Source: Beroe ovata (taxonomy: Eukaryota; Ctenophora; Nuda; Beroida; Beroidae). Taken from it: a stretch of DNA of 39,354 nucleotides. Below the pieces are notes generated by a model. The model was not told the origin of the DNA. It saw nothing but the letters and a program-made list of their open reading frames with translations, and made no database searches. How positions within the stretch are numbered: position 1 is the stretch's first letter; the number at the start of each line of letters is the position of its first letter. This document shows positions 8,114 through 18,336 of this stretch, piece by piece. The translations under genes were made by a program, and so were the position numbers. The stretch spans positions 37,016 to 76,369 of the forward strand of contig CAMPET010000059.1 in assembly GCA_946803715.1 (NCBI GenBank), read 5' to 3'.

Positions 8114-11100
8114 ATGGGCTGCAGTTCATCAAATATTGTTCTAGATCAGGAAGTCCCTGATAAAAATGCAGAACTCAACTCGTCGGAGACGCGTGAGTAT
8201 TAAGTTATGATATGGCTAAATAGAGATGTGCTTATCAGGCAATGAAAAATGGGTCGTACGAGCTAATGGTACACATATGGTCATTTCCCAATTATACATA
8301 TTACCCACACTGATTTAATGAACCTAATGGTTCACAGTATACCTACGATTCGCTCTTCTTAATAATATTGAGTGTTGACACGCTGATTTTTCAGAAACAC
8401 AACACAAGCCACAACTCACATCACCACTTCCACCACTCACAAATCCTGGCTTACGTGAGTTTCACCACACCCATCCAATAAACGCATTAGACAACTGCAA
8501 AGAACAAAACCCATGTCCCATAATATCATAATGAAACGTATGTTTGTTGCATGTTGTGTATGTTCTTCCCGCCACTGGTTCGTTAATTTTGCTTGCCATT
8601 TCTTAGCACCATGTTCTCAGAGACGAAGTTATAATACTGCCACGATCCCCCACGATAGTTATGGTGTTCACCTGTAGTATTGTGTACTTTTAATTATCAC
8701 ATCTCTTATCAGCTTTGATCGATCATATTATCTCTTTCATTATCTCCCATCTGCATCCACGACAATGATATACATATTACATAAATCATAACCCTGAATT
8801 TCATTTCTTTTCGATTGGCGCCCCATAGAAAATGAGTCGCAAGATATTGGATTTGTTGTACAAGGACATGCCTGTAAAACACGATGCTACCACTGCATTT
8901 CTCCCACCGATACCTTTGTCATCCAAGACCCCTATATCCTTGCCAAAAGGCACGTTCACGTCGCGATCATACCCAGCGTTTTTGTTGATATTTTCATTCT
9001 ACTTATATTTTCAGTTCCTGAAAAAAGGTCAAGCCCATAGAGCAGAAACTGAGAAAATTTTTGGCTGTTAATCGATTTTATGATTTTGCGGGCATAATCG
9101 ATAATCACAAATACGTTACCAAGATCTACACCCATTCCGTAACTTAAGTTCACCGAACTATCCCATATCCAGAACTGCGGGCTACACTGCTCATTCAACG
9201 GTGGTTCCGACGTTGGCGGGCCGAACTCGAGATTCGGCGGCGATGTACATGGACCATATTCCAAACTATGGAATATGCCAGTGAAAATGAACAGCTGAAA
9301 CTCTACAACTTTTTCAACGAGATCATCAGTAGACTTCCCGATGGTTTGTATGTTGGAGCTTTCTCTGACACGATTGTTGAGATGAATCGTAGGTTCGGAG
9401 GAAAATTAACAGCTGATCGATTTTGACCGGTTATTAGCCGATTATTGAACATTGCTATTCAGCATTGAACGCCGGTAACTGCAAGGAAAATGATGATTCT
9501 GGAGAACGGAGAGGTTCCATGAGCGACATTCGGATCGAGGGAAAATATGCTGGTCCAACCATCTCACTCCCCATGGACATCGACCAGATTTCCAGACTGA
9601 TCTCTCGTTTCAAGGACAAAAAAGTCAGTCAAATAATCTATTATGGGACAGAGAAATACCATTTATCGTGTGGCATTATTAAATCTTTTGTTGAAACCAG
9701 GTTTTGCATGCCAAGTATCTATTGTTGATCCTAGAGGAGACGGAAGACCACTTTAAAAAGATCGAAAACACGCAGTACACTGTGACATCAATCGCTGGGA
9801 AACTTACCATAGTAGGTAAATTTGTCTTCAACTCTACAAAACATCCATTTTTATGATAAATTCTTAATTCAAGATGTCCCTATGGCAATCTCATTTTGGC
9901 AGTTCGACCCTAAAAAGCGTACGTCCGCTTTTCTTTTATCAAGTGTCCTCAAAAAGGACGTCCGCCTTTACGAGGACACTTGTGGGTGAAACTATTATTT
10001 CAGGTGATTTGCATGGCTCACTAGAAGACCTTCTGATGATTTTCTTCAAGGTTAGTCTCCTGTCAGTGAGGTGTCGCGTATCCAAGATTGTGCGGTGCAT
10101 CCATTAGCAACAGTGATTACATATCACTCAATAGTATAATGACTGATCATACCACTATGATAACATTTTCTTCAAGTGAATCAAGTGATATTGCCTGATA
10201 TGATAGTAATAGTAAGTACCTATGTTTGTGTCCTGTGTGTGTGTGTGCGGGTGTGTGTGCGGGTGTGTGTATGTGTTTATATATGTGTGTGTAAGTGTGT
10301 GTGGTGTGTGTGTGTGTATGTTTGTGTTGGGTATTCGCGACGCTGGGTATTCGCGACATTGGGTATTCTAGAAGTTGGGTATTCCGTACTGTTACCGTTC
10401 GTGTGTGTGTTTTTGTGTATGTGTGTGTGTAACACCCGCTTTCGCCCAGAATGGCTTGCCAAGTCATGATAACCCGTATATCATTAACGGAGATTTCGTG
10501 GACCGGGGAAAATCAAGCGTCGAGGTGAGTTTCTGTGTTTGGTGAGGTGAGTTTCTGTATTTGGAGAGGTGAGTTTCTGTGTTTGGTGAGGTGAGTTTCT
10601 GTGTTTGGTGAGGTGAGTTTCTGTGTTTGGAGAGGTGAGTTTCTGTGTCTGCAGAGGTGAGTTTCTGTGCTTGCCAAACACTGTTTGGTATTATAACTTG
10701 GTATGTTGGGGGTAATTAAGCACAACAATGTAGTACTGATAAATCTTTGAAGCGAGACATCATTTCTCTCGAAACAACTCTTTAAAACAATAGGAATGTC
10801 CTGTACACTTTTTGTCAAATGATAATCGATATCCCAAAGTCACTATGCTTAAAAGTGTGTGTATGTGTATGTATGTGTGTACACTGTACTGTGTGTATAC
10901 TGTGTGTGTATGTGTGTGTATGTGTGTGTGTACACTGTACTGTGTGTGTACTGTGCGTGTGTACGTGTACTGTTTGATTATGATGTTTTGTTTTTGATGA
11001 GAGTTAAACAAGGGTTCAACGCAACGTACATAGTCAGCAACAATGTTTACCCCAGCCACATGATACATAATTCCACAACCTTTGAACACAAAGTTCAGCA

Positions 11101-14100
11101 AAACATGATCTTTAGAATCTGAGATAATTTTTTGAAAAGGACCACAATAAACCCTCTGAATCTTGGCACCCTTTGATATTAGTGTGTAGCCGTGAGTGTA
11201 GGAGAATAAATGTACTCGTCTATCATCATAGTGATTGAACTTTCCATGACGTGATACCCTCACTCCTGTTATAATAGGTACTTTTTAGACAATTCGTCAA
11301 GGGTCTAATGGATCTCACGGTTGGATAGTGTTCCGGCACTAAAGGCACTGCTGATTGGGCAATTCTAGTAACGTGAATCCTCTAAGTGCATCACGTGACA
11401 GCAGTGTCCATTATATGGCAGCGCCCAGTTTCTTTATCAAGTTTTACTATGAGTTAATGTAGGTGGGAAAAGACGTTCAGAGTACGGATCTTCATTCAGA
11501 CAACTTTTTCCAAGTGTCAGTTTTTCAAGTGCCAAATTTGATAATGAGTCAATGAGTGTGGTACATCCCCCCCTCCCCGTCATTTTACCCCCTGACATTT
11601 TAATACATAGCACCTTGTCAGGTGTCAGTGCTCCTGTTTTCTCTATGTCTCCTCTACCCACACTCAGTGCTACTGAACAGAGGCAATCACGAGGACTTCA
11701 TGATGAACAAACGATACGGATTTACCAGCGGTGAGATCAAATTCTCTACTAGAGAATGGTAGTTTTTGGGGAAAGGTCCTCGATTAAAATCCGAAAGTTC
11801 GATGTTGGTTTGAAATTGATCCGCTAGTGATGACGTTAGCCTCCTAAAAGTTTCCTCCATTACATCTTCATCCAAACGCAGTTAATGAGGTTAATCAGGG
11901 TACCATTGGGATTTCATTGACTGGGCTAGCTTAGGTACGCACATATCAAATTGTGTCCGTTGACTCAACGACACCTACGAGTTCCATTCTGTGAAATTGT
12001 TCGTTGTGCGTCCATAATGGCTCTCAGTAACATCATAACTGACACAATATGTGGGAATATTCCATAGCTGATAGCCATCCATGACCCATTTACGCATATT
12101 TATGCTAATTGACGATGAGATAATTTGTGAATAATGACTCATGATCACATATTTCCGTATGTATCTATATTATGGGCGTGTGTGTGTGTATGTGTGTGTT
12201 TGTGTGTATGCGTATGTGTGTTGGTTTGGTAATGAATAACTTTTTCTGTTGAAAATAAAAGTTAATGCTTATTCCCGAACTTCTCAATAAACCAATGATT
12301 ATTCCAGAGTTGATGTCAAAGTACGGCGTTTACGCCAACAGACTTTCAAAAGCATTTGAAAGGGTGTTCACGCTGTTACCATTGGTAACGGTTATCGATA
12401 ACAGTGTTGTCGTGTGCCACGGTGGAATTTCTGATATTACCGACCTGGAAGTTATCAATTCTATTCCACGTCACAAGGTATGTATGTGACGTGTGCCCTG
12501 TGGAATAATGTGTTGTTGACAGTTGAAATGTACTTTAAAATACAACAACTCTCATCATAGTGTCATACAAAATCGTGGACACGTACATAAAACAGGGCAT
12601 TTCGTGAAAACTGTCAGTATATGCATTGGACGGGAATTTTCTATCTACTCATTTTGTTGGTTCATTCACTAGATGGACATATTGTTAAATCCCGTGAATT
12701 TCAATACATCATCGGCTGCCATGATTATGGATATGAATCAATCCTCAATTCAAATTTCAGTACCCATCGCTGCTACGGCCACCTGATTATCTGATAACAG
12801 ACGATCAAGAAATGGAAGAAATCGACTTCACGCCTTGGAGACAGGTATGATATCCAAATATTTGGATTCAGATCAAATTTAATTTGGACCAAATTGAATG
12901 CAGGATCGACCATCGAATCAAAATGTATAATTGCCCCAGTCACCGGAGTGAACTGTGTAAAATAAGTTGTTGTCATAGCGATGTCCGATGATACTCTTTG
13001 TCCCAAGGCCCCATCTGGAGGCAATTACCACGTAATCGCATATTTTAAGGCCGGTCACAAGCTTTTAAATTGATTGCGTAACGCGCGGGTCAAAATTGTG
13101 TTATAAATTTGAAATTTCAGCACCGACCGTGACAGGCAAGAGGCGCGCGCGCAGGGATTTGTTTTATTATTTAGTAATTTGACTCACACAAAGAAAAGCG
13201 CCCCGGATCAAATGAGAATTCGTGCCCAGCTGTTGGATCTGCTGTGGAGTGACCCGAGGGCGGCCCCCGGCTGCGAACACAACAGTTTCCGGGGCGGTGG
13301 AACGTACTTCGGTCCGGATACGACCGACGACTTCCTGGAGCGACACAACTTCAAGCTCCTGATTCGTTCCCACGAGTGTAAACCTGATGGCTATGATGTC
13401 ACTCACGGAGGAAAGGTACAAATTGGGAACTCATGATTGTTGTTCCGATGCAAATGACTTGTTCATTGTGCATTCGTCATGACCAATAATTCATGCTTTT
13501 TGAAATGTCAAAATCCTAAAACATCGTCATCTATATTTCTCGTCTATATTTCTCGTCTATATTTCTCTTCCGTACAGGTTGTTACGGTGTTTAGTACCAG
13601 CAATTACTACGAGGCGGGGAGTAATCTCGGAGCTTACATACGCCTTACATCCAACCACAAACCACAGTTTATACAGTTCTGTGCAAATGAACAAAACACT
13701 CAGATTCCACTTTGCTCCAGGTAATGAATAATATCATTGGAAATTCACTCGCAATTCCATCGCAAGCATTCCAACGTCAAACTTGAAAAAGTGGTGTCAA
13801 TGGATTGTGACAAATTCGTCACTAACCCCTGTTATGACGTACTGGTGTCAATGCATTCCATCGTAAGCATACCTACGTCATAGTCATGTTGTGGTGTCAA
13901 CAAAATGTGACGAATTTGTTTCCATTTGTCACATTCTGACGTACTGGTGTTAAGGAATAACTTGCCGAATTCATCAGAGTGGATACTAAATCGAAACAAG
14001 TTCATTTGTTCTGATGCCAGCTTATCCAATATCCAGTTTATCCAATATCCAGTTTATCCAATATCCAGTTTATCCAATATCCAGGATTATCAAAGTCGAG

Positions 14101-15100
14101 TGCTCAGCACTCCGAGACTTGCGTGCTCGGATAATCTCAAACAAGGGGAATCTCCTGGTCGAGTTTAAGAAATACGATCCCGAGGACACTGGTAAGTGGC
14201 AGTGGTCGTTTTGACACAGGAATTTCAATGATTCACATAATGATGATATGCCGATTGCATATCGAATTTCGAGCGTTGTCTAGTTTAGACCGACTAAAGT
14301 AATCTGACGTTTACTTCCTCCTGAGTTGGGAGCTACAGTTATATACCATCTAAACTAACATGTCTCTTTTTCTAGGGTTCATTTCTCTATCGGAATGGGC
14401 AAAGTGTTTGACCTCAGTGCTCTGCCTTGATCTGCCCTGGCGAACAATTAGGTGGAAACTCGTCGAAATTAACAAGGACGGGTCAGTTCCAAAATCAAGT
14501 TTTGGCCATATGCCAAAAAGTTTCCGAACACCGCACACCAGTGGATATTTACACCGTGGATATTTACGAACGAGGGATATTTACAACCTCCCTTTCTCAT
14601 CCCCTGGTTTGTTATCCTCAGGAGAGTGGATTATGAGAGCAGTTTCACCGATGCGAAGTTGGAAACCTCAATCTCCAATCAGCAGATCTCAGAGGCGATA
14701 TACAGACAGAGGAATGTACTGGAGACCGTATTCAGGCTATTGGACACCGATAACTCAGGTAAAGAATGAGCACGGGTTAGCGGGAGAGTGGAAGGGTGGA
14801 GAACTCTTCCATTTCGTCAGAATTATTTCCTCGTTCTATACCAACTATGCACTAATACCGAAGTGCTGAGTTACCTCAACCCCCGACTTCCCCTCAGGTT
14901 ATCTGTCCCGGGAGGAACTGAGAGCAGGTTGTCAGATGTTGGGAAAACACAACCCCTCCATTATGCAGCAGCTTACTCCTGATGATCTGGAGAAAATTAT
15001 CGATACTATGGATATCGATAAGGATGGCGAGATTAACTTTAATGAGTTTCTGGAGAGTTTCAGACTTGTTGATAGCAAATTTGCTGGGAGCAATCTCTGA
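8114..15100 (+). CDS. PPEF: Serine/threonine phosphatase with EF-hands (PPEF/rdgC), complete, 16 exons
   Basis: Calcium-regulated PPP-family phosphatase. Exons: 8114-8192, 8395-8454, 9173-9343, 9463-9623, 9701-9815, 10004-10050, 10450-10524, 11622-11730, 12308-12477, 12761-12844, 13230-13415, 13578-13720, 14085-14191, 14376-14481, 14622-14758, 14898-15100; 1,953 nt, 650 aa, in frame at every junction. The start MGCSSS is an N-myristoylation and likely palmitoylation signal, as in vertebrate PPEFs. An IQ motif begins at I54 (IQRWFRRW). Catalytic motifs: GDLHG 196-200, GDFVDRG 225-231, RGNHED 256-261, HGG 310-312, RSHE 403-406, SNYY 427-430, so metal and phosphate ligands are intact. EF-hand loops: 498-509 (slightly divergent), 579-590 and 622-633 (canonical). 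Probably membrane-tethered and calmodulin-regulated, by analogy with rdgC. Length matches human PPEF1. Confidence 0.96.
8829..9040 (+). other. Candidate alternative terminal exon of PPEF
   Basis: After a plausible acceptor (gcgccccatag), the phase left by exon 2 reads 69 codons to a stop at 9038-9040. The frame includes a CKTRCYHC cluster and a hydrophobic run ([19 protein letters not shown]). If used, it would give a short myristoylated protein without the phosphatase. The main transcript skips it, joining 8454 to 9173. Chance openness is possible. Confidence 0.25.
9901..9985. repeat. Hairpins in PPEF intron 5
   Basis: Perfect 11-bp stem caagtgtcctc (9940-9950) with gaggacacttg (9972-9982). 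A second inverted pair lies just left (aaaagcg...cgctttt, about 9913-9932). Possibly a small foldback insertion; no target duplication was found. Confidence 0.55.
10225..10432. repeat. (TG)n tracts around a 16-bp tandem repeat in PPEF intron 6
   Basis: Imperfect TG microsatellite on both sides of four 16-bp units (10326-10341, 10342-10357, 10358-10373, 10374-10389) of the form gttgggtattcgcgac. The repeat is shared with the foldback at 2096-2181. Confidence 0.85.
10525..10678 (+). repeat. 22-bp tandem array of splice donors at PPEF exon 7
   Basis: Seven units of gtgagtttctgtgtttggtgag with few changes. Each begins with GTGAGT, and GAG precedes every copy. Donor-like sites are at 10525, 10547, 10569, 10591, 10613, 10635 and 10657, exactly 22 bp apart. 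The first is the one that fits the PPEF protein. Confidence 0.93.
10855..10975. repeat. TG-rich microsatellite in PPEF intron 7
   Basis: gtgtgtatg/tgtacactgtactg units; low complexity in both strands. It accounts for the short frames here. Confidence 0.85.
12178..12225. repeat. (TG)n microsatellite in PPEF intron 8
   Basis: Short imperfect TG run upstream of exon 9. Confidence 0.85.
14021..14084 (+). repeat. 16-bp tandem array of splice acceptors before PPEF exon 13
   Basis: Four units of the 16-mer tttatccaatatccag (the first begins cttatcc). Every unit ends in tatccag, so AG sites fall at 14036, 14052, 14068 and 14084, with a related gccag at 14020. The AG at 14084 is the one that keeps PPEF in frame without added residues. 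Confidence 0.92.
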
Positions 15101-16155
15101 GGGGACTATCCGGACGGAGTTTTGAGCATGAGGGAACAAAATTACCACAGAATTACCACTTTTACTCATAGTCATGCTTGGTGATAGTAATATTGCAGTG
15201 AAAATGACGGATTTACGAAGGACGATCATTTCCAAGGACTGCCTCAATAGTCAATCGATGTTGATATTTATGGACTATAGCATCTGCCTATAGTATTACG
15301 AACACAAATTTGTTTTACTCCAAGTATTTTGTTTTGTTTTTTCATTTGTTGAATTGAATTCGAATTGTATAATTGTATTTTTAAATTCCATTGGCTGCGG
15401 CATTCGATACAAAATCTAAACAGGAAATTTCTTTTCTACCTCATTTCGATGGCCATTGCCCTGCGCTACGGCTAACTTAACCAGCTTGTTCTCTTTGACT
15501 TAATTCGCCAGTGCGGTTATGCACGTGCAGAACGATGAATCCGTACTTTCTCTATTGCGAAGCGAGGCTTTAAATTGTTGATGGTAAATCTGATTCTGGA
15601 TCAAAATAAAGCCGTGCAATGATTACTAATAAATTTATAGAACAAAAACTAACGAATAATTATTCCAACTGCTTCATTTACATTTACATCAATTAATCAA
15701 AACATTTAAGTTTGGGTCAATCAAAATGGTTAAGTTAGGTAATAAGTATAGCCTTAGGTTTTTGATAGGTATAGCCTTAGGTAGTGGTACCTTACTAAGT
15801 CTAAAAACAGTAAGCATCACAGGAAAAGAAATACTTATATTGGTCAAGACATTTTTCCATGAAAATCGAAAATGTTATCAAAAGACGTTAAATATTCCGA
15901 AATCGTAAACACTAGGAGTAGGATTGAAAACGAAACCGAATCTGATTCTGAATTCAGAACTACTGAGATCTAAAAGTAAAATATGAATCGTATGAAAATT
16001 ATAAAAAACAGCTCAACAAAAGGGTAATCTTCAAACCTCTGTTTCTTACAGTTACTTTTAGTCTAAAAAACCGCAAACGAGGCTGTCGAGTGTCAGTGTC
16101 ATATCATTATCATCTCCAAGTCCATTTCAAATTCAAGCTAATAGTATCGCGACGT
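15101..16155. other. Convergent intergenic region (PPEF 3' / PLPP 3')
   Basis: No gene seen. It holds the 3' ends of two converging genes. The 60-codon frame at 15726 has no recognisable features. Confidence 0.5.
15605..15633 (+). terminator. Candidate PPEF poly(A) signals
   Basis: Two AATAAA hexamers (15605-15610 and 15628-15633), about 510 nt after the PPEF stop, would give a normal-sized 3' UTR. The facing gene, PLPP, ends at 16156, so the two genes converge here. Assigned by position only. Confidence 0.45.
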
Positions 16156-18336
16156 TCAAGTAGAACTCTCATTCCCTTTCCCGACTCCATCCCCCAAATT
16201 AATTTGACTAAACTCCTGGATCTCCCCCTGTCCACCACTGCTCTCCGCCTGCACTTTCTCCCCTTGTCCCACCACCGGCTCCTTTATAAAAACTCTCTCC
16301 ACGTAAAGGAGCAGGATAAATGCGACGTACCCGGAAATGATTCCCACAAGGACATCGGACGGGTAGTGGTAGTGTTCGGTGTAGCGCGTGAGAGCGATCG
16401 CAGGTCCGACTATAATCGTTAATACTGCCTGCGAGATTTAACGTTAAATTGTTGCATAATTTGTAAAAAACAATGATATTGATGATAAGCGTTAAGTCAA
16501 GATTTAGATAGCTATCAGATTTTGAGTTGGAGTAGTGGGGTGTTTTGTAGCAGTCGCATGAGAAATCAAGAATTTGGAATTTCTGATAACGCACAGATGC
16601 AACAAGTGAAACAGTCGTTGTTAGTGAGTTAAAAACGTTTCAGTGTGACATACACCATCTTCAGTTCTGTAAATATTTTATTGGTGATCAAATTTGCAAT
16701 AATCAAAAATTCAAAATAAATAAGTATGAAACGACAAATATTGAAAATTGCTATGAACAAAATACGGGCGTGTGTATGCACATAATATACAAATACATTC
16801 TATAATTGAAACACATAATTGGTAGACAGTATCGAATTACAATGAAGGGAGTGAATGTGATAGTATACGCGGATTATTGTGCCACATACGTCATCATTAC
16901 AATCTAAATATGGAATAACTAGTTGATCCAGTGTGAAGGGGAATCATTGGTTATTGTTGATCAGAAACCGTTTTATTGTGTCTAGTTCTTCCTTAGTGTT
17001 GATAACTGGTTTTTCTCGAACTATCAACATTGCCTCCCAAATTTTTCTTCGGACTGTGTCTCTTTCAGTTCTCAATNATTCCCCTGTGGGGTCGTCAGTA
17101 CATGTGTAAGTAGTCACGATATTACCCGGTACTGAGAGATTATTAATTTTCACTTTCAACTTCTAGTTGTTACCCAATCCCATGCTAATTGAGCATTGGA
17201 ACCTACATAATCAGGACAATGGAATTCTATTCGTGGGAATGGGATTGGGATAGTGAAACATTTCCTTGTGTTTTACAAACCTGGATCGGGCGTCGTGAAC
17301 TCAGGCATACACATAGCCAGGAAGTTTGGTCTCAATTTTCCGACCCATCTCTTCAGAAACTCAGAATAGAGAACAAAGATGAAACACACGAAGACACCAC
17401 ACCAAGTCTGAAAATGATGAGAGGTCGGAAATGAGGTTCATATCATTTTCACACTCAACATTGCTCATATTCTGCTCACAGTCACATAAAAAGCATTATC
17501 TCATTCTCAATCTGCAATTTTAAGATGCCAGATCCAGACCCAAGACCGCTGACTGAAAAATGGACTTCAACTTCAAACTCGCAGCGTAAAATTCTCAATA
17601 GGATCTATCATCGATCGACAAACCTTATTCCACCAGTAGAGAACAACACGTCGATCACACACACTGACGCCCCAGATTCGTGACTTGACCACACAGTGAA
17701 GTAGCAGGGCCATGAACGGGTAGATAAACATGAGACCCGCTGCTGCTCCAGCCGTCAATGTCTGAGGAGTGGTGTCAAGTTAATGTCAGGGGAGTGTTGT
17801 CAAGTTAATGTCAGAGGGAAGTGATGTCAGGTTAATGTCTGACTCTGATTGTGATGGGGGATAGAGTGGTGTCAAGTTAATGTCTGAGGGGAGTGGTGTC
17901 AAGTTTATGTCGGACTCTGATTGTGATAGGGGGATAGAGTGGTGTCAAGTCAATGTCTGGGGTGAACTTAAATTGGTGTCACTGTCGCGAATCTTAGTCT
18001 CAGGGCCAAAGTGCAAGAAACGAGGTGGAGGATTTGTGATCAATGTTGACTCACTTGCTCCACTAACGGGTAGTTGATTTCATTATCACCCACGATAAAC
18101 CTAGGTTTTTCCTGAAATTAGGATGTTTCATCCGTATGGCGGTTAAACTTTAACTTTATTTCACTCGCAGACTTTAATTAGGGGGGCTCATGAAACAAAA
18201 AAAAGGCAAAATATCGATTCTCCGCCAGCTTTACCTGATCCATGAACATGATGATGAGTGCTAGAGCTATTGCCATGGTAACAATAGGAAACAACTGATT
18301 CACTAGCTGTCTGCGCCAGTTGCACGATCGGGACAT
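16156..18336 (-). CDS. PLPP: Phospholipid (lipid phosphate) phosphatase, PAP2/PLPP1-3 type, missing the PSGH exon
   Basis: Multi-pass membrane enzyme that dephosphorylates lipid phosphates such as phosphatidate and lysophosphatidate. Exons in coding order: 18235-18336 (MSRSCNWRRQ..., TM1), 18055-18111 (GDNEINYPLVEQ, matching the family's IRYPY loop), 17624-17761 (TM2), 17281-17407 (TM3 and signature 1, KRWVGKLRP), 17131 to about 17078 (VTTYTCTDDP, broken at the N), then 16156-16428 (signature 3, TRYTEHYHYPSD, last TM, polar tail, stop). Signature 2 (PSGH, which carries a catalytic histidine) is absent on either strand between 17078 and 16428. That interval instead holds a retroelement-like fragment. 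As written the gene cannot encode an active enzyme: a pseudogene, an insertion/deletion allele, or an assembly misjoin. An acceptor-like ttcttag lies 9 nt before the ATG. Confidence 0.85.
16522..16627 (-). mobile_element. Dispersed repeat, copy 1 (also at 37747-37854)
   Basis: About 106 bp alignable with 37747-37854 in the same orientation, sharing ttgagttggagta, ggtgttttgtagca and acgcacagatgcaacaagtg. Next to it, at 16636-16664, the minus strand reads CTGAAGATGG...ACTGAAACG, a small hairpin of a kind I associate with Penelope-like and related retroelements. Confidence 0.65.
16944..17076 (-). pseudogene. C-terminal remnant of a GIY-YIG-type retroelement endonuclease
   Basis: The minus strand reads 43 codons then TGA. 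The segment RRKIWEAMLIVREKPVINT resembles the last helix of GIY-YIG endonucleases in Penelope-like elements (RRK..EA..I..xKPxxN), including the conserved Glu and the final Asn. It begins directly after the N at 17077 and is followed 3' by the repeat at 16522-16664, consistent with the 3' end of one minus-strand element. Assignment is by motif memory only, and the fragment is too short to be sure. Confidence 0.45.
17077..17077. other. Single N inside PLPP exon 5
   Basis: Ambiguous base exactly where PLPP-like coding sequence gives way to retroelement-like sequence. Other isolated Ns are at 792, 6924 and 22949. Confidence 0.95.
17580..17621 (-). mobile_element. End of a TTGTCGATCG-type transposon at a PLPP splice donor
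   Basis: On the coding strand the intron starts GT, then TTGTCGATCGATGATAGA and a diverged continuation (about 40 bp) matching the terminus of the 5772-6040 family. The element begins at intron position +3, so its first bases complete the donor GTTTGT. The opposite end and target duplication were not found; 17520-17580 may be a decayed remainder. Confidence 0.7.
17758..17960. repeat. Minisatellite in PLPP intron 2, containing acceptor copies
   Basis: Imperfect units of about 28 bp, gtggtgtcaagttaatgtctgagggga, some grouped into a longer unit with gactctgattgtgat. On the coding strand a unit reads CCCCTCAG|ACATTAACTTGACACC, which duplicates the actual acceptor and first exon bases (CTCCTCAG|ACATTGAC) at 17761. 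Confidence 0.88.

Noticed and set aside
8832-9071. 79-codon frame starting [13 protein letters not shown] as the PPEF N-terminus
   Set aside because: Exons 8114-8192 and 8395-8454 in another phase give the MGCSSS start and join directly to the IQ-motif exon; this frame does not.
9465-9728. Frame continuing beyond PPEF exon 4 into the intron
   Set aside because: Homology stops at AAA AAA (9623), a GTCAGT donor follows, and family sequence resumes at 9701.
10147-10469. Cys/Val or His/Thr-rich frames across TG tracts (also at 3-218, 25622-25903, 27763-27975, 28998-29288)
   Set aside because: Translations of microsatellites; no splice context or domains.
14360-14869. 169-codon frame over PPEF exons 14-15
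   Set aside because: Only the first 106 nt match the family; the rest is intron and the wrong frame of exon 15.
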